Shown here: one piece after another, positions 42,501 to 50,767 of the stretch
Layout of the letters: each line of letters starts with the position of its first letter
Position numbering within the stretch: position 1 is the first letter of the stretch
DNA from: Flavobacterium xueshanense
GTDB lineage: Bacteria > Bacteroidota > Bacteroidia > Flavobacteriales > Flavobacteriaceae
DNA length: 64,000 nt
Direction: 5' to 3'
Assembly (NCBI RefSeq): GCF_900112975.1
Contig: NZ_FONQ01000002.1
Location: 1 to 64,000 of the forward strand
The notes under the pieces: model-generated
Seen by the model: the letters and a program-made list of their open reading frames with translations, nothing else
Told to the model about the DNA's origin: nothing
The model's database searches: none
Position numbers and translations under genes: made by a program

Positions 42501-42534
42501 GACTCGAGCGAAAGCGAACAGGCAAAGCAAATTA
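42501..42534 (+). repeat. Dispersed short repeat (AGCGAACAGGCGAAGCAA family), copy 2
   Basis: GACTCGAGCGAAAGCGAACA followed by GGCAAAGCAAATTA. The closest intergenic relative of the copy inside mrp (47732-47764). Confidence 0.6.
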
Positions 42535-42571
42535 GCATTCGTTAATCTTCAATCTGAAATCAAAATTTTCT

Positions 42572-43285
42572 ATGTCCAAATTTCAATTCAAACAATTCTC
42601 CCTTGAACAAGATCGTTGCGCCATGAAAATTGGAACCGACGGGGTTTTACTTGGTGCATGGACTCCAATTAAAAACAATCCTTTTAGTATTTTAGATATT
42701 GGAGCGGGAACAGGCGTAATCGCTTTGATGCTGGCACAAAGAAGCAATGCGGAACAAATTGACGCTTTAGAAATTGACGAAGAAGCCTACGAGCAATCCG
42801 TAGATAATTTTGAAAACTCCCCTTGGAGTGATCGCTTATTTTGTTTTCATGCCGGTTTAGATGAATTTGTAGAAGAACCTGAAGACGAGTACGATTTGAT
42901 TGTTTCCAATCCTCCATTTTACACTGATGATTACAAATCTGATAACGAACAACGCGATTTAGCCCGTTTTGCTGACGCAATGCCTTTTGAAGATTTAATC
43001 GAGGCCGCAGATTTATTGCTTTCAGAGAACGGAATATTCGCAGTAATCATTCCTTTTAAAGAAGAAGAAAATTTCTTGGCTTTAGCCAAAGAATATGAAC
43101 TTTACCCTTTAAAAATCACTCACGTGAAAGGAACTCCAACTACTGAAATTAAGCGAAGTTTATTGGCTTTTAGCCGAAACGAAAGTGTGAATTTTCCAAT
43201 TGATGAATTAATTATTGAAACTTCAAGGCATCAATATACTCCCGAATACATTGAATTGACAAAAGATTTTTATTTAAAGATGTAA
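42572..43285 (+). CDS. trmN6: tRNA1(Val) adenine-N6 methyltransferase-like protein
   Basis: 237 residues. Class I SAM methyltransferase: FSILDIGAGTGVIALMLAQR (SAM site) and the N6-adenine motif DLIVSNPPFYTDD, with N-terminal FKQFSLEQDRCAMKIGTDGV typical of TrmN6 (YfiC). Expected to modify A37 of tRNA-Val. Transcribed alone downstream of rimM. Confidence 0.88.
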   Translation: MSKFQFKQFSLEQDRCAMKIGTDGVLLGAWTPIKNNPFSILDIGAGTGVIALMLAQRSNAEQIDALEIDEEAYEQSVDNFENSPWSDRLFCFHAGLDEFVEEPEDEYDLIVSNPPFYTDDYKSDNEQRDLARFADAMPFEDLIEAADLLLSENGIFAVIIPFKEEENFLALAKEYELYPLKITHVKGTPTTEIKRSLLAFSRNESVNFPIDELIIETSRHQYTPEYIELTKDFYLKM

Positions 43286-43521
43286 TTCCGCAATTTATTC
43301 AAATACATATATTGCTTTATTTAAACTAAATTTCGCTTAGCATTTAGCAAATTTATTGTAATTTAGTTTTAATAGATTTTTTTTCAGCAAAATCATTCTT
43401 TGAAAAACTTCTTATTTGATTGAAAATTCATTGTTTTCAATCAAAATAAAAAATATAACATTTGTTAATGCTTTTGTTATATTTCTTTATGTAGATTTGC
43501 ATCACTTAAAATTACCAAACC

Positions 43522-44700
43522 ATGAAACCAGACTTATTTCAATCTCCAGATTATTATAACTTAGACGATTTACTAACAGAAGAACACAAACTAGTACGTG
43601 ATTCTGCCCGTGCATGGGTAAAACGTGAGGTATCTCCTATTATAGAAGAATATGCTCAAAAAGCGGAATTTCCAAAACAAATTATAAAAGGCTTGGGTGA
43701 AATTGGCGGTTTTGGTCCTTATATACCAACAGAATATGGCGGCGCAGGTTTAGACCAAATATCTTATGGCTTAATTATGCAGGAAATAGAACGTGGTGAT
43801 TCTGGTGTTCGCTCTACTTCTTCTGTACAATCCTCTTTGGTGATGTATCCAATTTGGAAATACGGAAACGAAGAGCAACGCGTAAAATATTTACCAAAGT
43901 TAGCCACCGGAGAATACATGGGATGTTTTGGATTAACGGAACCTAACTACGGTTCAGATCCAGGAAGCATGATTACAAATTTCAAAGATATGGGCGACCA
44001 TTATTTATTGAATGGTGCCAAAATGTGGATTTCAAATGCTCCGTTTGCTGATATCGCCATTGTTTGGGCAAAAAATGAAGAAGGCAGAATTCACGGTTTA
44101 ATTGTTGAACGCGGAATGGAAGGTTTTACAACTCCGGAAACCCATAATAAATGGTCGCTTCGTGCTTCTTCAACAGGAGAATTGATTTTTGATAATGTCA
44201 AAGTTCCAAAAGAAAACTTATTACCAAATAAATCTGGATTAGGAGCGCCGCTTGGCTGTCTTGATTCAGCACGTTACGGAATTGCCTGGGGCGCTATCGG
44301 TGCTGCCATGGACTGTTACGATACGGCTTTGCGTTACGCGAAAGAAAGAATTCAGTTTGACAAACCTATCGCCGGAACACAATTGCAACAAAAGAAATTG
44401 GCTGAAATGATTACTGAAATCACCAAAGCACAATTATTAACTTGGAGACTAGGCGTTTTAAGAAATGAAGGAAAAGCTACTACGGCTCAAATCTCAATGG
44501 CCAAAAGAAATAATGTAGATATGGCAATTCATATTGCTCGCGAAGCCAGACAAATGTTGGGTGGAATGGGAATTACCGGAGAATATTCTATCATGCGACA
44601 CATGATGAATTTAGAATCTGTTATTACTTATGAAGGTACACATGACATCCATTTGCTAATTACCGGCATGGATATAACCGGAATTCCTGCTTTTAAATAG
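43522..44700 (+). CDS. Acyl-CoA dehydrogenase (glutaryl-CoA dehydrogenase-like)
   Basis: 392 residues. ACAD signatures CFGLTEPNYGSDPGSM and ARYGIAWGAIGAAMDCYDTA, FAD contact RQMLGGMGITGEYSI and the C-terminal YEGTHDIHLLITGMDITG, where the Glu of YEGT is the catalytic base position of the glutaryl-CoA group. Most similar in layout to glutaryl-CoA dehydrogenases; substrate not proven. A TAGATTTG -7 box lies at 43492-43499, 22 bp before the start. Confidence 0.88.
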   Translation: MKPDLFQSPDYYNLDDLLTEEHKLVRDSARAWVKREVSPIIEEYAQKAEFPKQIIKGLGEIGGFGPYIPTEYGGAGLDQISYGLIMQEIERGDSGVRSTSSVQSSLVMYPIWKYGNEEQRVKYLPKLATGEYMGCFGLTEPNYGSDPGSMITNFKDMGDHYLLNGAKMWISNAPFADIAIVWAKNEEGRIHGLIVERGMEGFTTPETHNKWSLRASSTGELIFDNVKVPKENLLPNKSGLGAPLGCLDSARYGIAWGAIGAAMDCYDTALRYAKERIQFDKPIAGTQLQQKKLAEMITEITKAQLLTWRLGVLRNEGKATTAQISMAKRNNVDMAIHIAREARQMLGGMGITGEYSIMRHMMNLESVITYEGTHDIHLLITGMDITGIPAFK

Positions 44701-44740
44701 TTGTAAACGATTATCAAAGTATTTATAAAATTGATCGTAA

Positions 44741-44768
44741 AAGCTTCTTGGAAACAGGAAGCTTTTTT
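44741..44768 (+). terminator. Terminator after the acyl-CoA dehydrogenase gene
   Basis: AAGCTTCTTG/CAGGAAGCTT-type stem with a short loop, followed by six T residues. Confidence 0.75.
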
Positions 44769-44792
44769 ATATTTACATAAAAAATAATACCT

Positions 44793-45575
44793 ATGAATAT
44801 TGAAACAATCAACAATAGAATTCAGCCCCAAAAAGAACTATTGTTACAACATTCTTTATACAAAAAAGTAAAAACCGTTGAGGATTTACATTCTTTTCTT
44901 GAAAATCATGTTTACGCAGTTTGGGATTTTATGTCATTATTGAAAGCATTACAATCTAAACTGACTTGTACGACAACTCCATGGTTTGCCACACAAAATC
45001 CTGAGACCAGATATTTGATTAATGAAATTGTACTTGCGGAAGAATCTGATTTAACAAAAGACGGGAAGCGTTCAAGTCATTACGAAATGTACATTGAAGC
45101 AATGGAAGCGTGCAACGCTAACACCGATGGAATCAAGCAATTCCTTCTTGAAGTGGATTCGCTTAAAAATATATTTGTTGCGATTAAAACCAGCCATTTA
45201 CACCCAAATATTAAAGCTTTTTTAGACTTTACTTTCAGAGTTATTGAAGAAGGGAAAACACATGAAATAGCGGCCGCTTTTACTTTTGGAAGAGAAGATT
45301 TAATTCCAAGTATGTTCACTGAAATCTTGAAAAATTTTCAAGCAAATTTCCCGGATACTGATTTGAGTAAACTCATTTATTATTTTGAAAGACACATAGA
45401 ACTGGACGCTGACGAACACGGTCCAATGGCAATGAAAATGATAACAGAACTTTGTGGAACGGATGCACAAAAATGGTCCGACGTAGAAGAAATTTCAAAA
45501 TTAGCCTTAGAAAAACGCATCGGACTTTGGGATGCCATTGAGGAAACAATTATGATGAAAGTGGAATTAGCATAA
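44793..45575 (+). CDS. DUF3050 family protein
   Basis: 260 residues. Matches the DUF3050 family in length and blocks: LENHVYAVWDFMSLLKALQS, ETRYLINEIVLAEESD, AAAFTFGREDLIPSMF, YFERHIELDADEHGPMA. A heme-oxygenase-like all-helical fold is likely, with His and Glu residues that could bind metal. Function unknown. Confidence 0.85.
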   Translation: MNIETINNRIQPQKELLLQHSLYKKVKTVEDLHSFLENHVYAVWDFMSLLKALQSKLTCTTTPWFATQNPETRYLINEIVLAEESDLTKDGKRSSHYEMYIEAMEACNANTDGIKQFLLEVDSLKNIFVAIKTSHLHPNIKAFLDFTFRVIEEGKTHEIAAAFTFGREDLIPSMFTEILKNFQANFPDTDLSKLIYYFERHIELDADEHGPMAMKMITELCGTDAQKWSDVEEISKLALEKRIGLWDAIEETIMMKVELA

Positions 45576-45722
45576 AATTTATTCTTCCTTTTAAAAATAA
45601 CTTATTGTTTGAAATTAATTGTCGTATTTGAAAATAATGACAAACAACTATTTAAGAAAAGTACCGATGAAAAAATAGCTATTTTAGCTATTTTTTTTAT
45701 CTTTATTTTTTAAATTAAATAA

Positions 45723-46619
45723 ATGTCTTCCCAAGAACGATTAACCAGAGCTTATAAAGAAGCACAAAGAATTCCTTTTGACAATCAATCAAAATTCATC
45801 CTTTTTAGCGACTGCCACAGAAGCGATAATAGTTTTGCCGATGATTTTGCAAGTAATCGAAATGTGTATTTTCATGCAATGACCCAATATTATAATGATG
45901 GCTTTACGTATTGCGAATTAGGAGATGGAGATGAATTATGGGAAAATATCTTCTTTAAAACTATTTTTGAAGCACACAAAAACGTCTATCTTCTGCTTAA
46001 AAAATTTCACGATTCAGACAGATACCTAAAAATTTGGGGGAATCATGAAATGACTTTTCGAGATAAAAATCATGTAGAAAAAACGCTTACGACATATACA
46101 AACACACAAAATGACCAGCTTGAACCTTTATTCACCGGCATCAAATGCCATGAAGCCCTCGTTTTAATTCATCGGGAAACCAAACAGGAATTATTTTTGA
46201 CTCATGGTCATCAAGCTGATTTTATGAATTACGTAGGCTGGAAAATCAATAGATTTATGGTGCGTATTTTATGGAAACCACTCCAAATTTGGGGAATATC
46301 CGATCCTACGAGTCCTGCGAAAAATTATGTGGAACGGATAAAAATCGAACTCCGAATAAAAAAATGGATTGAGAACAACAATCGCAAAATTACAATTGTT
46401 GGCCATACGCATCGCCCAAGTTTTTCTTATCCAAATGAAAAATCAACACCTTACTTCAATGACGGAAGCTGCGTACATCCCAGAAGCATTACCGGAATTG
46501 AAATAGTAAATGGAACCATAACACTTATAAAATGGTTTATCGACACTAAGGAAAATGGTATTCTGCAAGTTGTTAGAGAAGTACTTGAAGGCCCAACAAA
46601 TCTAAAAGATTATAAATAA
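45723..46619 (+). CDS. Metallophosphoesterase
   Basis: 298 residues. Calcineurin-like motifs in order: FILFSDCHRSDN, LGDGDELWEN, IWGNHEMTF, LTHGHQADF and IVGHTHRPSF, so all metal ligands are present. No signal peptide; cytoplasmic. Possible UDP-diacylglucosamine hydrolase-like or general phosphoesterase activity; substrate unknown. A hairpin with a T run (45671-45698) precedes it. Confidence 0.88.
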   Translation: MSSQERLTRAYKEAQRIPFDNQSKFILFSDCHRSDNSFADDFASNRNVYFHAMTQYYNDGFTYCELGDGDELWENIFFKTIFEAHKNVYLLLKKFHDSDRYLKIWGNHEMTFRDKNHVEKTLTTYTNTQNDQLEPLFTGIKCHEALVLIHRETKQELFLTHGHQADFMNYVGWKINRFMVRILWKPLQIWGISDPTSPAKNYVERIKIELRIKKWIENNNRKITIVGHTHRPSFSYPNEKSTPYFNDGSCVHPRSITGIEIVNGTITLIKWFIDTKENGILQVVREVLEGPTNLKDYK

Positions 46620-46620
46620 A

Positions 46621-46647
46621 AAAAGCGTTTGCCAAGGCAAACGCTTT
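46621..46647. terminator. Bidirectional terminator
   Basis: Perfect AAAGCGTTTGCC/GGCAAACGCTTT stem with a 2-nt loop between the convergent phosphoesterase and ferredoxin genes; T runs on both strands. Confidence 0.88.
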
Positions 46648-46651
46648 CTCA

Positions 46652-46969
46652 TTAATTTTCCGGAGCCAACTCCAGTTCTAATCCTTCGAGGCTTTCCGTG
46701 ATTGGGATTTGACAGCCCAAACGACTGTTGGATTTTACGTAAAATGCTTCTGAAAGCATCGCTTCTTCATCATCGCCCATTTCTGGTAAAGGCACATCAT
46801 TGAGCACATAACACTGACACGAAGCACACATGGCCATTCCACCACAAGTCCCTTCTACGGGAAGCTCATAGGCTTTACATAATTCCATGATATTCATGGC
46901 CATATCTGTTGGAGCTTGTAATTCATGCACTACTCCTTCTCTATCTTTAATTTTTATTAGTACATCCAT
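46652..46969 (-). CDS. 2Fe-2S ferredoxin
   Basis: 105 residues, adrenodoxin-type ferredoxin: cluster cysteines in VEGTCGGMAMCASCQCYVL and SRLGCQIPI. Electron carrier, probably for iron-sulfur assembly or hydroxylases. It lies 159 bp from the NifU gene on the same strand, with Mrp beyond, forming an iron-sulfur neighbourhood. Confidence 0.92.
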   Translation of the reverse strand: MDVLIKIKDREGVVHELQAPTDMAMNIMELCKAYELPVEGTCGGMAMCASCQCYVLNDVPLPEMGDDEEAMLSEAFYVKSNSRLGCQIPITESLEGLELELAPEN

Positions 46970-47007
46970 AAATCAGCTATGAGTTATAAGTTATGAGTTT
47001 TGTGTTT

Positions 47008-47118
47008 GCGTGAGGGATAAAAGCTAGCTACCAAAGTAGCGCGGATAGCCCGACCGTTTTAAGAAAAAAGGCAAATACTCGTTGTATTGAGTAGCCTTTT
47101 TTCTTAAAAGGGGCACGC
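47008..47118 (+). repeat. GCGTGAGGG-type palindromic element, copy 4, with nested hairpin
   Basis: GCGTGAGGGATAAAAGCTAG, AGCGCGGATAGCCCGACC, then a long perfect hairpin (TTTTAAGAAAAAAGGC and GCCTTTTTTCTTAAAA, enclosing TACTC/GAGTA) and a closing GGGGCACGC. Same ends as copies 1-3, but the large hairpin sits in the second half. It lies between the ferredoxin and NifU genes. Confidence 0.65.
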
Positions 47119-47127
47119 CCAAAAGAT

Positions 47128-47367
47128 TTATAGAATATTTACAACAGTTTCTATTTGAGGAGCAAACTTTTTGATGGTGGTTTCCACGCCGGCTCTCAGT
47201 GTCATTTGGTTTACGCTGCAACTGGTGCATGCTCCTTCAAGACGTACTTTTACGTGTTTACCTTCTTCGATGGAAATTAAAGTGATGTCACCGCCGTCAG
47301 AATTCAAAAAGGGTCTGATTTCTTCAAGTGCTTTTTGAACTTCTACAAATAATTCTTCTGTTGTCAT
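47128..47367 (-). CDS. NifU C-terminal domain (Nfu-type) protein
   Basis: 79 residues, a lone Nfu domain with the cluster-binding CxxC in RLEGACTSCSVNQMTLRAGV. Carrier of Fe-S clusters to target proteins. Located between ferredoxin and Mrp; about 80 bp separate it from mrp on the same strand, so cotranscription is plausible. Confidence 0.93.
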   Translation of the reverse strand: MTTEELFVEVQKALEEIRPFLNSDGGDITLISIEEGKHVKVRLEGACTSCSVNQMTLRAGVETTIKKFAPQIETVVNIL

Positions 47368-47449
47368 AATTTAGACTTATTAGATTTTCTGACCTTTTTA
47401 GGTTTTTAGATCTCTTAGTTTGTCTAAGTAGTCTAAAAATCTAAGTAGT

Positions 47450-48604
47450 CTATTTTTTTACTGCGGAGCAACCGGCCATAGTTGTAATTTTAACAGCCTC
47501 TGTTGCAGGTAAATTTTCGTTTCTGCTTACTACTTCCCGCACCACGTTTCGGGTGATTTCCTCGAAAACTGTTTCGATAATAGAACCTGTTTGCATCGCT
47601 GCCGGACGACCGTAATCTCCTGCTTCACGGATGGATTGTACGATTGGCACTTCACCAAGGAACGGAACACTTAAATCCTCTGCAAGATTTCTGGCTCCTT
47701 CTTTTCCAAAGATGTAGTATTTATTTTCAGGTAATTGCTTCGCCTGTTCGCTTTCGCTCGAGTCTTCTGGTGTGAAATACGCCATGTTTTCAATAATTCC
47801 TAAAACAGGAACATTTATAGCTTCTGACATAAACATAGAAACTCCTTTTTTAGCATCGGCCAAAGCTACAGCTTGTGGTGTGCTTACGATTACAACACCT
47901 GTGATAGGTAATGATTGCACGATAGAAAGGTGAATATCTCCTGTTCCCGGAGGCAAATCGACTAACATGAAATCCAATACTCCCCAGTCTGCATCAAAAA
48001 TCATTTGGTTCAATGCTTTGGAAGCCATAGGTCCTCTCCAAATTACCGCTTGACTCGGTGCAGTAAAAAATCCTATCGAAAGAATTTTGACTTCGTAGCT
48101 TTCCACCGGTTTCATTTTTGATTTCCCATCCACCATTACAGAGATTGGTTTTTCATTTTCTACGTCAAACATGATTGGCATCGATGGTCCGTAAATATCA
48201 GCATCCAAAATTCCTACTGAAAACCCCATTTTTGCTAGTGACACCGCTAGATTTGCGGTTACTGTAGATTTTCCTACTCCACCTTTACCAGAGGCAACAC
48301 CAATAATGTTTTTTATTCCTGGTATCGATTTCCCTTTGATTTCTGGTTTGTCCGGAACTTCAACTTTACTATTGATTTTGATTTTAGCATCTGGAGATAC
48401 TAATTCAAGAATTGTTTTTTTGATATCGTCTTCAGCACGTTTTTTAATGTGCATCGCCGGTGTGTGCAATACTAAATCTACCACAACCTCATCTCCAAAA
48501 GTAATCACATTTGCTATTGCGCCACTTTCAACCATATTTTTTCCTTCTCCTGCTATAGTAATTGTTTCTAAAGCTTTAAGAATGTCTTTTCTGTCTAATT
48601 TCAT
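47450..48604 (-). CDS. Mrp/NBP35-family Fe-S carrier ATPase with a repeat insertion
   Basis: About 384 residues from the ATG at 48604 (MKLDRKDILKALETITIAGE); an in-frame ATG 27 bp upstream is possible. N-terminal MIP18/DUF59 domain (VITFGDEVVVDLVLHTP), then a ParA-like ATPase with IIGVASGKGGVGKSTVTANL, LDADIYGPSMPIMF, LLPPGTGD-like LVDLPPGTGDIHLSIVQ. ApbC/Mrp proteins carry Fe-S clusters. Between ENMAYFTPED and LPENKYYIFGKEGA there is an extra SSESEQAKQ (about residues 281-290) encoded by a dispersed repeat. C-terminal GCSAVKK has one cysteine. Confidence 0.9.
   Translation of the reverse strand: MKLDRKDILKALETITIAGEGKNMVESGAIANVITFGDEVVVDLVLHTPAMHIKKRAEDDIKKTILELVSPDAKIKINSKVEVPDKPEIKGKSIPGIKNIIGVASGKGGVGKSTVTANLAVSLAKMGFSVGILDADIYGPSMPIMFDVENEKPISVMVDGKSKMKPVESYEVKILSIGFFTAPSQAVIWRGPMASKALNQMIFDADWGVLDFMLVDLPPGTGDIHLSIVQSLPITGVVIVSTPQAVALADAKKGVSMFMSEAINVPVLGIIENMAYFTPEDSSESEQAKQLPENKYYIFGKEGARNLAEDLSVPFLGEVPIVQSIREAGDYGRPAAMQTGSIIETVFEEITRNVVREVVSRNENLPATEAVKITTMAGCSAVKK
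47732..47764 (-). repeat. Dispersed short repeat inside mrp, copy 3
   Basis: Minus strand GACTCGAGCGAAAGCGAACA then GGCGAAGCAATTA, matching 42501-42534 almost base for base. It is read in frame as an insertion of about ten residues. Confidence 0.75.
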
Positions 48605-48810
48605 TTTTAGTTTACTGTTTTCTATTGGCATTTTAGCGCCAGAATATTATCTTTATTTAAACTGATTTCAGATTACAAAGATACTATGAAAAGTTCTTAT
48701 TGTAAAGGATTTGTATCGGATTTATTGATGCTAAAATTGATGTTGGTTATTATCTAAATTAAGGATTACTCACCGAAAAATAGTATTAGCAAGACTAAAA
48801 ATGCAATCAA

Positions 48811-49140
48811 TTAGTCCGATCGAACTTCCGGTTGCCAGAAATGCTTCTCGAAATCCACAACTTGGTTGTCAACCACAACAATTCCCTCGTTTTCCAATAA
48901 TTGTTGCATCAGATTGGTTCCGTCAAAATGCAATTTCCCGGTGAGTAATCCTTTTCGGTTCACTACGCGATGTGCCGGAACATCTTCAAGACTATGCGAA
49001 GCATTTAGTGCCCAGCCTACCATTCGAGCTGAACGAGCGGTTCCCAAGGACTTTGCTATAGCGCCATACGAAGTGACTTTCCCATAAGGAATTTGTCTGG
49101 CAACTTTATACACTCTTTCGAAAAAATTTTCATTTGACAT
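48811..49140 (-). CDS. Alkyltransferase-like (ATL) protein
   Basis: 109 residues, a lone MGMT C-terminal DNA-binding domain: QIPYGKVTSYGAIAKSLGTA, RSARMVGWALN, and DVPAHRVVNRKGLLTGK, where the PCHRV acceptor cysteine is Ala. Proteins lacking the cysteine are ATLs, which bind alkylated guanine and hand it to nucleotide excision repair instead of repairing it directly. Monocistronic on the minus strand. Confidence 0.88.
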   Translation of the reverse strand: MSNENFFERVYKVARQIPYGKVTSYGAIAKSLGTARSARMVGWALNASHSLEDVPAHRVVNRKGLLTGKLHFDGTNLMQQLLENEGIVVVDNQVVDFEKHFWQPEVRSD

Positions 49141-49191
49141 GGTTTTACATCTAATAAAAAAAGAAATTCTGATACGTTTTGGTTAAAAAAT

Positions 49192-49827
49192 CTACTTCAA
49201 ATAATACCGAATAATATTGATTAAAGTGATTAAAGAGATTAATCCTGTAATGCTTCCTATGATGGTATTCATGTTTCGCATAAAATAATCTGTCTTGTCT
49301 TGTATTTTCTGAAAGAAGGTGATATAACAATAAAACACTAAAAAAGAGCCTAATACGACTCCTGCGACAAAAATAAAAACATGAGACATTTCAAAATAAA
49401 ACAAATTGTAAGACGCTAACGTAACACTTACAAAAACATAATAGGGAATGGGAAAAAAGTTAAGTGCTGAGAGCAGCATTCCAAGAAAAAAACGAGTGGA
49501 AGTACTCTTTTTTTTAATTTTTTCTTTTTTCTTTTTTGGTTTTTTAGCAATCAACAAGAAATAGATTGTCAATGATGCAAATATTCCGAAACCCACTTCA
49601 CGCAGCAAAACAATTACATCCGGGCGCTCTTTAATAAATTGTGCAAACAATATTGCGAGCGCTGCCTGAAAGAAAATTACAATTATTGCACCCAGAACAA
49701 ACCAGTAAGCACTTCTTTTTCCTTCCTTGAGATTCACTTTAGCTGCTGTCATATTGATTAATCCCGGAGGCGTAATCCCTACGAAGGCAGTTACAAAACC
49801 CAAAAGTAAAGAAGTGAATAAATTCAT
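49192..49827 (-). CDS. LysE/RhtB-family exporter
   Basis: 211 residues, about six membrane helices: FTSLLLGFVTAFVGITPPGL, NMTAAKVNLKEGKRSAYWFV, FGIFASLTIYFLLIAKKPKK and others, with a lysine-rich loop in the middle. The early PPGLINM block is typical of LysE-type transporters. Substrate, perhaps amino acids, is not predictable. Confidence 0.8.
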   Translation of the reverse strand: MNLFTSLLLGFVTAFVGITPPGLINMTAAKVNLKEGKRSAYWFVLGAIIVIFFQAALAILFAQFIKERPDVIVLLREVGFGIFASLTIYFLLIAKKPKKKKEKIKKKSTSTRFFLGMLLSALNFFPIPYYVFVSVTLASYNLFYFEMSHVFIFVAGVVLGSFLVFYCYITFFQKIQDKTDYFMRNMNTIIGSITGLISLITLINIIRYYLK

Positions 49828-49857
49828 AGGTAAAATGCAAAAATCGAAAAAGTAAAA

Positions 49858-50535
49858 CTATTCTTTAATTTTAAATCGAATATACGTAATTGCTTTGTTA
49901 ACTTCCAAATATTGTTTTTCATAAAAAGTTTGAAAGGCGGTCACTTCCTCCGGACTTCCTTCGTTTACGTAAACATTATGATTTGCGTACAAAACTTCAT
50001 GTCCTTCGCCGTGCAACAATCCAAGGGTATATCCGTGCATGAACTCGCTATCGGTTTTCAAGTTTACGACACCGTCTTTTTTGAGGATTTTTTTATACAA
50101 TTGCAAAAACTCCGAATTTGTCATTCTGTGTTTCGTGCGTTTGTATTTGATTTGTGGATCCGGAAACGTAATCCAGATTTCATCTACTTCGTTTTCAGCA
50201 AAAATATGGTTGATTAATTCGATTTGGGTTCTAATAAAAGCGACATTATGCAATCCGGTATCAACGGCAGTTTTGGCACCACGCCAGAAACGGGCTCCCT
50301 TGATATCGATTCCAACAAAATTTTTATTTGGATACCTTTCAGCAAGACCAACAGAATATTCCCCTTTTCCACAGCCTAATTCCAGCACTAGTGGATTTTC
50401 ATTTTTAAAGAATTCCGAATTCCATTTACCTTTAAGCGGAAATAAATCTGCTACTACCTCTTCTCTTGTTGGTTGAAAAACGTTTGTAAATGTCTCGTTT
50501 TCCTTGAACCTCTTTAATTTATTTTTGCTTCCCAC
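49858..50535 (-). CDS. trmB: tRNA (guanine-N7-)-methyltransferase TrmB
   Basis: 225 residues. SAM motifs LVLELGCGKGEYSVGLAERY and FVGIDIKGARFWRGAKTA, TrmB signature ITFPDPQIKYKRTKHRMTNS, and LKTDSEFMHGYTLGLL. Modifies G46 of tRNAs. 30 bp from the LysE-like gene on the same strand. Confidence 0.95.
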   Translation of the reverse strand: MGSKNKLKRFKENETFTNVFQPTREEVVADLFPLKGKWNSEFFKNENPLVLELGCGKGEYSVGLAERYPNKNFVGIDIKGARFWRGAKTAVDTGLHNVAFIRTQIELINHIFAENEVDEIWITFPDPQIKYKRTKHRMTNSEFLQLYKKILKKDGVVNLKTDSEFMHGYTLGLLHGEGHEVLYANHNVYVNEGSPEEVTAFQTFYEKQYLEVNKAITYIRFKIKE

Positions 50536-50767
50536 TTTTTAAAAATATTTCGGCAAAATTAAGGAAATATAATAGACCGAATGGTGAACAAGTGAAAAAA
50601 TGAAAAAACGTTTTAAAAATCGCTATTGTCTAAACCGTTTTTTATGCAATCTCTCGCAAAAATGTTTCCAAAAGAAATGACAATTGTACTATTTCGATTC
50701 TTAACTTCATTGTTAATTCACTTTTTACCAAGAAAAATTTCTTTATCTTTATACAAATAATCATGCT

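Noticed and set aside
45600..45660. TTGTTTG/CAAACAA inverted repeat before the phosphoesterase gene
   Set aside because: Only seven paired bases with a very long loop in AT-rich DNA, so likely chance.
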